Notes under the pieces: model-generated
The model's input: the letters and a program-made list of their open reading frames with translations, nothing else
Databases searched by the model: none
Told to the model about the DNA's origin: nothing
NCBI RefSeq assembly: GCF_905171765.1
Contig: NC_053390.1
Span: forward strand, 505,334,301 to 505,398,300
Length of the DNA: 64,000 nucleotides
Origin: Bufo bufo
Taxonomy: Eukaryota; Chordata; Amphibia; Anura; Bufonidae
Reading direction: 5' to 3'
In this document: piece by piece, positions 22,108-32,438 of the stretch
Position numbering within the stretch: the stretch's first letter is position 1
Layout of the letters: each line of letters opens with the position of its first letter
Position numbers and translations under genes: made by a program

Positions 22108-23045
22108 GGCCCCTTTCACACGGGCGTTGCGGGAAAAGGTGCGGGTGCGTTGCGGGAACACCCGCGATTTTTCCGCGCAAGTGCAAAACATTGTAATGCG
22201 TTTTGCACTCGCGTGAGAAAAATCACGCATGTTTAGTACCCAAACCCGAACTTCTTCACAGAAGTTCGGGCTTGGGATCAGTGTTCTGTAGATTGTATTA
22301 TTTTCCCTTATAACATGGTTATAAGGGAAAATAATAGCATTCTGAATACAGAATGCTTAGTAGGTGATCAATTGAGGGTTAAAAAAAAATAAAAAAAATA
22401 ACTCACCTTCTCCTCTTGTTCGCGTAGTTCTCCCGGTCTTTAGTTCATTAATGATGAGTTGTGGGCTAAAGGACCTTTGGTGACGTCAGATCACATGCTC
22501 CAATCACATGGTACATCACCACGGTGATGGACCATGTGATTGGAGCATGTGATCTGACGTCACCAAAGGTCCTTTAGCCGATAGTTCATCTTTTGAGAAG
22601 GAAAGAAGAGACGGGAGCTACGCGAACAAGAGGAGAAGGTGAGTTAATTTTTTTATTTATTTTTAACCCTCAATTGATCACCTACTATGCATTCTGTATT
22701 CAGAATGCTATTATTTTCCCTTATAACCATGTTATAAGGGAAAATAATACAGTTTATAGACTGTCACCTAGCAACCATGCGTGAAAATCGCACCGCATCC
22801 GCACTTGCTTGCGGATGCTTGCGATTTTCACGCAACCCCATTCACTTCTATGGGGCCTGCGTTGCGTGAAAAACACAGAATATAGAGCATGCTGCGATTT
22901 TCACGCAACGCATAAGTGATGTGTGAAAATCACCGCTCATGTGAACAGCCCCATAGAAATGAATGGGTCGGTATTCAGTGCGGGTGCAATGCGTTCACCT
23001 CACGCATCGCATCCGCGCGGAATACTCGCCCGTGTGAAAGGGGCC
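22108..23045. mobile_element. Long palindromic MITE, same subfamily as 19767-20757, TSD TAA
   Basis: The ends GGCCCCTTTCACACGGGCG and CGCCCGTGTGAAAGGGGCC are perfect inverted repeats, flanked by TAA (22105-22107 and 23046-23048). The centre near 22530 is 'CATGGTACATCACC' against 'GGTGATGGACCATG', and the 'CCTTATAACATG' hairpin is in both arms. Confidence 0.88.
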
Positions 23046-23341
23046 TAAGGGTTGGGTTACATAGCATCATAAATCAATATAATGCTATGCGACCCGGTTA
23101 GTGTTACATAGGTGAGGACGGGGGATCCCGCCGACATACTGTGGTGTGAAGCCAGCACAGCCGGTGCTCTAACAGGGTTTACCGATCTCTGGCTTCTCCC
23201 TGTCATCTCATGAGGACCCAGTCCTATAAAACACACTAATAAATCTGCATGCCTAGTGTTCTCAGCCGCGGACTGTGCGGGAGCTCTGTGCGTCCCTAGT
23301 TGACATGTCTCCAGAAGCTCACTTCCACCAGCAGCTCAGCT

Positions 23342-25022
23342 CCACAGCACAGACTCAAACTTGCCAGACTGCAGGAGCCCAAGATGCAGAACCCCAAGCC
23401 ATGCCCACCCTCTATGCCGCGTAGTGTGAGGGGCGGATCTTCACCCAGCAGACGTCTGCAGCGTGTGTCTGCTGGATGAAAGTTTTTTTGTGCAACATAA
23501 TATACTGTACCAGCAAAATAACCAAATATCACAGTGCAGCACAATATACTGTCCCAGCAGCACAGTCATATTTCCAATTAGACACAAAGGGTTAAGTGCC
23601 TAGGGCGGCGGCCAGCAGGGGGCATCCAGGTCTTGGCACTCCTATTTACTTCAATGGCAGAGGACAAGGAGAGGGCCACCCCCTTGCCTAACCCCATTTC
23701 TGCCCTGGCGACCACCTGTCTGCCTACCCAACATTCTGCCTGCCTGTTTACACACAGAAAATCTACTATGTATGCACTATATGCAGATGATTACTATAAC
23801 CTATCAGACCTGTGTCTGGTCACCGTAACACAGGAGGAGCAGAGTCTGTGTGACACAGAAAATACACCAGAGTCTGCTGTACACCATGTTCCAAAATATT
23901 CTGCAAATTAGATTTTTCTCTCATTTTCCTAAATGGTCGATGCAAATGACAGTCAGTATAATTTTCAAGTCATCAACCATTAGAGTATAAATCAAATTTT
24001 ATTGAACAAATCTCCCGAACCATGCAAATAAAAAAAAACAACAACTCAAAAAGCACAATTCAAAACATTTTATAGGTTGTAAAGAACTAACAATGGTCAT
24101 TTGTTGAATTTGCAGCATACAGAGGTCCCATTTACGGAAATCAAAAGATATTTCAATCAAAAACATCTTAACAGGCCAGCACAGCCCACAGCACAGACTC
24201 AAACTTGCCAGACTGCAGGAGCCCAAGATGCAGAACCCCAAGCCATGCCCACCCTCTATGCCGCGTAGTGTGAGGGGCGGATCTTCACCCAGCAGACGTC
24301 TGCAGCGTGTGTCTGCTGGATGAAAGTTTTTTTGTGCAACATAATATACTGTACCAGCAAAATAACCAAATATCACAGTGCAGCACAATATACTGTCCCA
24401 GCAGCACAGTCATATTTCCAATTAGACACAAAGGGTTAAGTGCCTAGGGCGGCGGCCAGCAGGGGGCATCCAGGTCTTGGCACTCCTATTTACTTCAATG
24501 GCAGAGGACAAGGAGAGGGCCACCCCCTTGCCTAACCCCATTTCTGCCCTGGCGACCACCTGTCTGCCTACCCAACATTCTGCCTGCCTGTTTACACACA
24601 GAAAATCTACTATGTATGCACTATATGCAGATGATTACTATAACCTATCAGACCTGTGTCTGGTCACCGTAACACAGGAGGAGCAGAGTCTGTGTGACAC
24701 AGAAAATACACCAGAGTCTGCTGTACACCATGTTCCAAAATATTCTGCAAATTAGATTTTTCTCTCATTTTCCTAAATGGTCGATGCAAATGACAGTCAG
24801 TATAATTTTCAAGTCATCAACCATTAGAGTATAAATCAAATTTTATTGAACAAATCTCCCGAACCATGCAAATAAAAAAAAACAACAACTCAAAAAGCAC
24901 AATTCAAAACATTTTATAGGTTGTAAAGAACTAACAATGGTCATTTGTTGAATTTGCAGCATACAGAGGTCCCATTTACGGAAATCAAAAGATATTTCAA
25001 TCAAAAACATCTTAACAGGCCA
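23342..25022. repeat. Direct tandem duplication, 844-bp period
   Basis: Copy 1 (23342-24178) and copy 2 (24186-25022) look base-for-base identical wherever I compare them, including a 92-codon open frame (23633 and 24477) with no domain. A 7-bp spacer GCACAGC separates them, and 'CAGCACAG' microhomology lies at the junction. The unit includes two 41-bp minisatellite repeats (about 23490-23570) and the 3' end of a Tc1-like element. Confidence 0.9.
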
Positions 25023-26219
25023 AGTTACATGTTAACATCTATTAAACTTGGGAGTTTTCGGAGAGTTTCTGCTTAAATTGCTTTGCAAGATGTCAGCATA
25101 GCCTCCCCGAATTGCCATTTTGATATGAAATGCCTCCCACCCACATAGATCTTTTGCTTGAGTATATTCAAAAGGTTCTCAATAGGGCTGAGGTCAGGGG
25201 TTACTCTCCTTTTATGCCCATAGCAGCCAATGACTCAGAGATATTCTTTTTAGCATGAGATGGTGCATTATCATGCATGAAAATGCATTTGCTACGATAG
25301 GCGTGGTTCTTCTTTTTGAAAACTCTATGTATTTTGCCTCAGTAAATTTCATACCTTCAGGGACGCTAAAGGGGCCTACTAGCTCTCTCCCCATGATTTC
25401 AGCACAAAACATGACTCCGCCACCTCCTTGCTGACGTTGAAGCCTTGTTGGGACATGGGCACCATCCACCAACCATCGACTACTCCATCTGGACCATCCA
25501 GGGGTGCACGACACTCATCAGTAAACAAGACTGTTTGAAAATGAGTCTTCATGTATGGTCTCTTTCACACTGGCCAGGCCCGTGCTGAGGACTGTAAATT
25601 GCGGTCCGCAAAGCACAGGAACCCACCGTGGGGCAGCCGCATGCGGATTACTGACCCATTCACTTGAATAGGGTCTGCGATCCGTCCGTTCCACCAAAAA
25701 GATAGAACAAGTTCTATTTTTTTGTGGAACGGAAGCATGAAACGGAACCCCACAGAAGCACTCCGTAGTGCTTCCGTGGGGTTCCGTTCCGTGCTTCCGT
25801 TCCGCACCGCATCTCCGAATTTGTCGACCCATTCAAGTGAATGGGTCTGCATCCGTGATGCGGAATGCACACGGCCGATGCCCTGTGTATTGCGGACCCG
25901 CTGTATGCGGGCCGCAATATGGCCACGGCGGGGCAACGGCCGTATGCAAGAGGCCTATGTCTGGGCCCACTGCAACTGTTTCTGCTTGTGAGCACAGGTT
26001 AGGGGTGGCCAAATAGTAGGTTTATGCACAACTGCAAGCCTCTGGAGGATCCAATACCTTGAGGTTCGCGGAACTCCTTTAGCTTCAAATACCTGTTTGC
26101 TGCTTTGTATTGTCATTTTAGCAGCTGCTCTCTTAATCCAATTAATTTGTCTGACAGAAATCTTCCTCATTATGCCTTTACCCGCACAAACCCATCTGTG
26201 CTCTGAATCAGCCAAAATG
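24731..26219 (-). pseudogene. Tc1/mariner transposase pseudogene
   Basis: On the minus strand the pieces run in the expected order. An N-terminal helix-turn-helix-like part comes first (26215-25960, 'KISVRQINWIKRAAAKMT', 'VFEAKGVPRTSRYWI'). Then come FTDE (about 25514-25525), GWSRWSSRWLVDGAHVPTRL (25500-25440), HDNAPSH (25256-25276) and SPIEN (about 25177-25191). These mark the three catalytic acidic positions of a Tc1/mariner DDE nuclease. The pieces lie in different frames, there is an in-frame stop after the second block, and a 399-bp MITE separates the N-terminal part. The 3' noncoding end begins near 24731 ('CCATGTTCCAAAATATTCTG'). The promoter-side end is missing beyond 26219. Confidence 0.85.
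25557..25955. mobile_element. Palindromic MITE inside the Tc1/mariner pseudogene
   Basis: The ends GGTCTCTTTCACAC and GCAAGAGGCC are imperfect inverted repeats, flanked by TAT on both sides (25554-25556 and 25956-25958). The interior pairs 'CCATTCACTTGAATAGGGTC' with 'GACCCATTCAAGTGAATGGG', and 'GGAACCCCACAGAAGCAC' with its complement. It splits the transposase reading frame. Confidence 0.8.
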
Positions 26220-26281
26220 GTTTTAAACAGCAGGCAACCGTCAATAATGTCTGCGACCGGCGGTAATGCCGGTCATGGACA

Positions 26282-26572
26282 TTAAACCCTTCAGATGCCA
26301 TTTGAAAGGTGTGTATAAGAGAAGCAATGTAATGATTGCTTGTTATAGTTCCGTATGAGAACTATAAAAAAGTGTAAATATAAAAGTTTTTAAAAATAAT
26401 AAAAAAATTAAAAAATTAAAATCACCCCCCTTTCTCTAAAATCTAAATACAAATATGTAAACAATACAAAAAATACACATCATAGGCATCGTCGCGTGCG
26501 AAAACGCCCATACTATTAAAATATAAAAATATTGTTCCCATACTGCAAACGGTGAAATGGAAAAAATTTCAA
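26282..26572. mobile_element. Left end of a TTAA element, truncated
   Basis: TTAAACCCTTCAGATGCC at 26282 followed by A-rich DNA and 'CATAGGCATCGTCGCGTGCG' resembles the piggyBac unit A string 'TAGGTATCGCCGCGTCCG'. The right end is not present. No gene. Confidence 0.5.
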
Positions 26573-27036
26573 ATGGCCGACCTTCTATCTTCATTCAGCA
26601 GGACCTGCGCTGACGCCAGCGAAGGTCCTTTTGCAGGTCCTTCAAGAAGAACAAAGAAGAGGATCCTGGCTGCGCGATAAAGTGTATGAGGCGAGTAATG
26701 TTTTTATTATTTTTTTTACCCTCAATTGACATTGGACTTTGCATTCTGTATTAAAGAATGCTATTATTTTCTATTATAACCATGTTATAATGGAAAAAAT
26801 TATAAAATCTACGAACACCAAACCCAAACCCGAACTTAAGTGAAGAAGTCCGGGTTCGGTCTGGGTACCACATTCAGTTTTTTCTCACGCGTATGCAAAA
26901 CGCATTGCACTCGCGCGGACAAAACAACGGAACGCAGACAAAACTGACTGAAATTGCGTGCCTACTCGCGTGGGTTTCCTGCAATGCACCCTGAACGCAT
27001 CCAGCCCTCACCCGCGATGCCCGTGTGAAAGAGGCC
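26573..27036. mobile_element. Right half of a long 'TTTCACACG' MITE
   Basis: It holds the 'CATTCTGTATTAAAGAATGC' and 'TTATAACCATGTTATAA' hairpins and the right terminus 'CCCGTGTGAAAGAGGCC' of the subfamily seen at 22108-23045. The left half is missing. Confidence 0.6.
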
Positions 27037-27075
27037 ATAAGAATGCACTGCAGCAGACCCTGGGTGCATCCTTAA

Positions 27076-27564
27076 GGCCTCTTTCACACGATCAATACGG
27101 ATCGTGTCAGGATGCGTTCAAGGTGCATTCAGTGAAACTCGCAAGCACCATTTCTCAAGGAAGATCAGTCAGTTTTGTCTGCAATTGCGCTCAGTGTTTC
27201 AGTTTTTTTTCCGTGCGGGTGCAATCAGTTTTGATGCATTTTTTACGGGCGTCAAAAAAATTTTAAGAATTACAAAGAACATCTCCTAGCAACCATCAGT
27301 GAAAAACACATTGCATCTGGACTACATCCGGATGCAATGCGTTTTTTTACTGAAGCCCCATTTACTTATATGGGGCAAGGGCTGCGTGAAAAACACAGAA
27401 TATAGAACATGCTGCGATTCTCAGGCAATGCAGAAATGATGCATGAAAAAAATGATCACGTGCACAGACCCATTGAAATGAATGGGTCAGGATTCAGGGC
27501 AGGTGCTAAGCGTTCACTTCATACATTGCACCCTGGCGGAAAACTCGCTCGTGTGAAAGAGGCT
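27076..27564. mobile_element. Palindromic MITE, TSD TAA
   Basis: The ends GGCCTCTTTCACACGATC and CGCTCGTGTGAAAGAGGCT are inverted, with TAA at 27073-27075 and 27565-27567. Flanking sequence on both sides ('GGGTGCATCCTTAA' and 'TAAGGATGAGGGG') is itself palindromic, so the host site was already an inverted repeat. Confidence 0.8.
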
Positions 27565-27726
27565 TAAGGATGAGGGGGGTGATAGTTACATTTAATATAA
27601 AGACTGACTAAGATCTAAGTGTGACTATAACCCCACTCATTCTTAAGAATGCACCCAGAGCCTGCTGCAATACATGGAGTGCATTCGTAAGGATGGGGGC
27701 GCTTATGGTCACATTTAATATAAGGG

Positions 27727-29038
27727 TGTGAGGAATATGGATTATGATTTACTGGCAGCCCTGATTGTCATTTGATTCACCTTTTGGCATGTACACAGTC
27801 AGTGTACATGCAAAATATGTTCTCATGCCCCAGCCATCTGCTGTCAGCTAGCAAGGGAGAAAGCCCCAGGTGTCCAGGCTTCAAAGAGGTTCCAGGTGGA
27901 TAAAGTCATACCTCAACCAGCCAGGTTGGAGGCAAGCTAATCCTGCAGGAAAGCTCCCAGCAGGGGGTCTCAGCCTTTGCCCAGGATCAATGATATCTCC
28001 CAGACATCTTGGCCGCTACATTTCATACGGAATTATGAATCGTCCGTCCATCCCAGGCATAATTTATCTTTATCTTATCTTATCTTTTTGCGATCCTGGG
28101 GCAAAGCCAAACATCCACGTGGTCCTGGCTTGATGCTAGGATGCCCGGGAGGGGATATATATATCCCCACAAAAACCAAATAACAGTACCATTCTTGGAC
28201 TCTAGTTGTAGCTGGAACCCAGGCAGATCAATTGGGCCCGAACCATCTTCCGGCGACATTCTGGTCTGGGGCTATGATCCCTAAGGGGTTTTATGGGTCA
28301 TTTGCTGCCAGCACCAGAGAAGGAGGGGTGGACCCTTCCCAGAGGCGGGGAGGGGAGTGGCCGGCTACAGGTAATAAGCCCATGCAAGCCAGCGGGTGGT
28401 GTCTTTTCTGTAGGGGGTCACATCGTGCCAATGTGTTTGGAGAGACCGGGAACCAGCTGACATCACTGCCCCCACGTGACTGCAGCCAAGGACTATTCCA
28501 CCCTCATAACCCAAAGGAACTTTCATCTACCCGGTAACTGACTTTTGCTCTGCTTAACCCTGTTGTACCTATATCACCTGTATCTGTAACCTCAGACCAC
28601 TGTATATATTCTCTGTGTATATTGTGTCATCTAGTGTGCCCTTAAGGTGATTAAATATATAATTTAATCTTTTGCTACCTTGCATCTCAATCACAAATCC
28701 CCACGTCCATGTTTCGGCCTAGTTATAAGCTACCGCGGGTTGGTTTCTCACCCTATATAATCCCGTTAGAGGAACAGGCTTATATCAAATGAGAAGCTGG
28801 TGGCAGATTTCCCGGGCTGAGGATGCGCTGTTTCACTGCGGCAGTGAAAAGGCTCTTTCAGCTTGTTGCCTCTCTGTACCCACGTGGACAAGAGGTATCT
28901 GTGTAAATTGTACCAAGCTGACCTTTCCTGCTACTCTGGAGGGCGTAACGTCACGCTTTGGTAACCCGTGACCATACCGCATCTTGTGAGCTCGACGTAA
29001 GTGACATCAATCGGGCACGAGGTCTGGTATTCGTCACA
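27727..29038 (+). repeat. 5' LTR of the Ty3/gypsy provirus
   Basis: This 1312-bp LTR runs TG...CA (TGTGAGG to TTCGTCACA). It aligns with the solo LTR at 8016-9362 and with the two 3' LTR pieces at 32285-32438 and 35264-35417. 'CCACTGTATATATTCTCTG' near 28597-28615 could hold a TATA box, but the transcription start cannot be fixed by eye. Confidence 0.9.
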
Positions 29039-29060
29039 TATTGGTGGCAGCAAATTGGGA
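29039..29060 (+). promoter_or_regulatory. Primer-binding region of the provirus
   Basis: TATTGGTGGCAGCAAATTGG follows the 5' LTR directly. 'TTGGTGGCAGC' after the LTR is usual in vertebrate Ty3/gypsy elements, where a host tRNA primes minus-strand synthesis. I cannot name the tRNA from the sequence. Confidence 0.55.
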
Positions 29061-29308
29061 TCGAGATACTAGTGTGTGTGAGTGTGGGACCCATACTCCC
29101 AGACACTAAGTACTACCAGCAGTAGCTTTTGCCGCTGGAGTCTTAAGATCTGCTCAACACTAGACAGTCTGAGTGCAAATACAAAAAGGTGTGTGTGCAT
29201 CAGGTTGCAGGCTGTGCCATCAGTTGCAATGGCAGCCAGTATCACAAGGAGCAAAGCTAAGGAGATGGCCAATGCTTTGAATGGGGTGGGGAGGATGCAG
29301 TCCAGATA

Positions 29309-30763
29309 ATGGGCCCAGAGAAGGTGGAAAGCAACTTTCTTCAAGGTGAGGGGGAGCACAGCCAAAGCTCCCCAAGGAGCCAGTTGCCGGACGTGAGGTC
29401 CGCGGTGGGCCTCACTCCACCTGCCCATCCCCCCAACCAAGCCGGCTCAGCTGCTCTCCTACAAGCTGCCCTGGAGCGTCTCCAGGTCGTTGACCAGGCA
29501 CCCTCTGAGCGCCTCGTGGCGGCTGCAGAGCGTCGGGAGAAAGCAGAGGCTGCAGAATGTCGTGAGCTGGCTGCAGAATGTCGTGAGCTGGCTGCAGAAC
29601 GTCATGAGCAGGCTGCAGAACGTCATGAGCAGGCCAAACGTGAGCACCAGCTACAAGTGCTCCAGCTCCAGCAGCCCTCTCCAGCCCGATGTGAGTCGCC
29701 AAAGGTCCGGGTTCCCAAACTGCGGGCGGAGGACTTTCCCCTACTGGACAAAGATGGGGACCTGGACACCTTTTTGTCAGCATTTGAGACAGCCTGCCAT
29801 CAGTACCAGCTGCCAGAGGACCAGTGGGTCAGATTCCTCACGCCATGGCTCAGGGAAAAAGCCCTTGAAATATTTGCGTATCTGCCCAGCAAGACCATCC
29901 TGAGCTATGAGGACATCAAACAGGCTCTGGTCAGGCAGTATAACTTAACCCCTGAGTCGTACCGGAAAAAGCTCAGGAATTTACAGCGGGATTCTACCCA
30001 AAGCTGGGCCGATCACATGCGGGCCTTGCTGAGAGCGGTCGACCAATGGACCACAGGATTGAAGCTCACCACCATCCAGCAGCTGAAGGAGCTCATCGCT
30101 ACAGAACCGTTCTTGTGTAATTGCCCGGAGGACCTACAGCAGTACCTCTGCGACCGGAAGCCAAAGGAGGCCTCCGCAACAGCAGCCCTGGCCGATGAAT
30201 ACACCCACAACAGGACTTCAGAGGCCCGGAAACCTGTTGGCTCGAGAGGGGGTAAGACACACTCTGCCCCTGCTGCCCCTAGGCCCAAGTGGGCACCGGC
30301 CCCGGCTTCACTTTCCACGTCGGTGGGGGAACGCCGACTTTGCCACCTGTGTAAACAGCCAGGACACTTCAAGGCCACGTGTCCCCAGTGCCCGAGGGAC
30401 CCGTCCCAGTCATCGACCCGGAAACCATCCACTGTGTTGTGTGTGGGTGGGGGTGGTGGGAGGTCCCTTGACAATGTTCAACCGGTTACCGTGGGCCAGG
30501 CCGTGGCCATGGGATATAGAGACACCGGCGCTGAGATGACACTGGTACGGCCTGAACTGGTGGCACCCCATGATTTACTGCCCGGGAGATCCCTTACTGT
30601 CTCTGGGATTGGAGGAGTAGAACCGGCACTGCCCGTCGCCAAGGTCTATTTGGACTGGGGCGGCGGTCGAGGAGTAAGGGAGGTGGGGGTATCCCCGACA
30701 GTGTTTCGCTGGGGACGGACCTGGGGCGGCTTGTGTCTAAGTACGTGGCCGCTGACACCCTGA
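29309..30763 (+). CDS. Ty3/gypsy Gag and protease, 3' frameshifted
   Basis: The 484-codon frame has a charged tandem-repeat coiled-coil stretch at residues 70-115 (units 'AAECREL' and 'AAERHEQ'). A capsid-like region follows ('DKDGDLDTFLSAFETACHQY', 'WVRFLTPWLREKALEIFAYL'). A CCHC zinc knuckle sits near 344-357 (CHLCKQPGHFKATC), and the aspartic-protease motif DTGAE near 405. Gag forms the particle shell and the knuckle binds RNA. An upstream ATG at 29229 (MAASITRSKAKEM) may be the original Gag start, since its short frame stops at 29307 and a frameshift would join them. After about 30720 the protease continues in another frame (30733-31047), so the product is broken. Confidence 0.8.
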   Translation: MGPEKVESNFLQGEGEHSQSSPRSQLPDVRSAVGLTPPAHPPNQAGSAALLQAALERLQVVDQAPSERLVAAAERREKAEAAECRELAAECRELAAERHEQAAERHEQAKREHQLQVLQLQQPSPARCESPKVRVPKLRAEDFPLLDKDGDLDTFLSAFETACHQYQLPEDQWVRFLTPWLREKALEIFAYLPSKTILSYEDIKQALVRQYNLTPESYRKKLRNLQRDSTQSWADHMRALLRAVDQWTTGLKLTTIQQLKELIATEPFLCNCPEDLQQYLCDRKPKEASATAALADEYTHNRTSEARKPVGSRGGKTHSAPAAPRPKWAPAPASLSTSVGERRLCHLCKQPGHFKATCPQCPRDPSQSSTRKPSTVLCVGGGGGRSLDNVQPVTVGQAVAMGYRDTGAEMTLVRPELVAPHDLLPGRSLTVSGIGGVEPALPVAKVYLDWGGGRGVREVGVSPTVFRWGRTWGGLCLSTWPLTP

Positions 30764-31047
30764 GGTTCGATTCCCCAGAATGTGATGTAATGTCCACCCC
30801 TGATGATACTGTGAATGTTCATTACATGCCTGTTGATGGGGATGTGGGGGTGGGGGATGTAATGTGTACCTGTCCCCTCAGTGGGGAGGGGTTCATTCCT
30901 GCCAGCTGTGCTGAGGCTCCAGGGTGTGGCCAGCAAGCCTGCTGGAACCTGTTGTCCTCTCGTGTGGTGACTGAGGGGACAAGCAGGGGGAGACAGCTGC
31001 GGGGCAGGAGGATGCAAATGAGGTCAGCGCTGTCCCAGGAAAAGTAG
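30733..31047 (+). pseudogene. Continuation of the gypsy protease region in a shifted frame
   Basis: The frame overlaps the end of the Gag-protease frame and begins SKYVAADTLRFDSPECD, the usual run-on after the protease. It then becomes low in recognisable domains, with 'CTCPLSGEGFIPASCAEAPG', and stops at 31047. No reverse transcriptase motif (such as YxDD) follows, which shows the pol core was deleted between here and 31249. Confidence 0.6.
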
Positions 31048-31248
31048 GGCTGCCAGGTAACGCCTCATTGCAGGGTTCCTCCACAACTGGGATGTCAGAG
31101 GGCCAGGTTAGTCCGTCTGGACTGGCGACTTGGTTGGGAGCTGAGGGGAAGCAGGCACTCCCAGCGGTGACAGCGGTCATAGCTGCTGTCATGTACAGTG
31201 GGAGTGCTGGGGCCCTAGGGGCCCGATAGCTTTCCCCCTTCTGACCAG

Positions 31249-32193
31249 GTGGCTGCCGAGTCAGACGGAAGCCAGGATACAGGTCCCCGGGAACTGACAG
31301 AGGAGGTGGCAGTCTCGTCCATTCTGGCCACGTCCAGTCAGGAGTTTCAGGCAGCATTAGTGGCTGATGCCAGCCTGACCGCTCTCAAGGAGCAGGCGGC
31401 ACAGCCCCCTTCAGACTCAGACCGGGTCACGGTCCAGCAGGGTTTACCGGAGGCGTGGCCTAGGGACCGACAGCTCGTGGTACCCTATCAATTCAGGATG
31501 GAGTTGTTGCGGGTTGTGCATGAGATTCCGATGGCTGGACACCTAGTGGATGCTAAGACTAAGGCCAGATTAGCCCAACATTTCTACTGGCCAAAGATAG
31601 GGGCCGATGTGGTTGCCTACTGTCGTTCATGTGTCACCTGCCTCTGTAGGCAAACACAGGTGCAACATCTGGTGACCAGCTCGTACCACCCACAGACCAA
31701 CGGCCTGTGCGAACAGTTTAATGGCACATTAAAGCAGATGCTTAAGATGTTGGTTGACTCCCACGGGCGTGACTGGGATTGGTACCTCCCACATCTACTG
31801 TTTGCCTACCAAGAGGTCCTACAGGCCACCACGGGGTTCTCCCCCTTCGAGCTCCTGTACGGGCGACATGTGCGGGGGCCCCTGGCTCTGGTGCAAAAGG
31901 CCTGGGAGGGAGATGTAGCCACCCCTGGAGTGTCGGTCATCGAGTATGTCATGCGGTTCCGGGACAAGATGCATGCCTTGTCGCAGCTGGTCCCCAATAG
32001 TATGGAGCGGGCCCAGGCCGACCAGAAGCGATGGTACGACCAGAACGCTTGCGAGAGAACCTACCAGGTGGGTCAAAAGGTATGGGTACTGGTCCCCGTA
32101 CCTCAGGACAAGCTTCAGGCGGCCTGGGAAGGCCCATACCTCGTGGCCTGGGAAGGCATCGATGCCTCCAGACCCTCATCACTAAGGCCGTGA
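31249..32193 (+). pseudogene. Ty3/gypsy integrase, core-deleted
   Basis: The 314-codon frame has an HHCC zinc-binding domain (residues 90-130: HEIPMAGH and YCRSCVTC). It then jumps directly to SSYHPQTNGLCEQFNGTLKQ, which carries the catalytic glutamate. The stretch with the two catalytic aspartates is missing at the join 'CLCRQTQ/VQHLV' (about 31655). The C-terminal part keeps 'FSPFELLYGRHVRGPL' and a GPY/F-like module (VWVLVPVPQDKL, AAWEGPYLV). Integrase joins element cDNA to host DNA; this copy cannot. The frame stays open across the deletion, so the deletion was in frame. Confidence 0.85.
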
Positions 32194-32284
32194 ACAAGGT
32201 CCTGGTGGACCGAAATGTTGGCCAGTGTTATAACATTCAATTTTGGGATGGACAATAAATGAATCATTTCTGATTACTTCAAAT

Positions 32285-32438
32285 ATGGCCTAGTTATAAG
32301 CTACCGCAGGTTGCTTTTTCACCCTATATAATCCCGCTAGCGGACCGGGCTTATATCAAACGAAAAGCTGGTGGCAGATTTTCCAAACTAAGGATGCAGC
32401 AGTGAAAAAGTCTTAGCTTGTTGCCTCTCTGTACCCGC
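32285..32438 (+). repeat. 3' LTR of the provirus, first preserved piece
   Basis: 'GGCCTAGTTATAAGCTACCG' through 'TTGCCTCTCTGTACCCGC' matches the 5' LTR from 28718 on. The LTR part upstream of this is absent. The piece stops exactly where the solo LTR TGTGGCAATG begins, and LTR sequence resumes at 35264. Confidence 0.85.
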
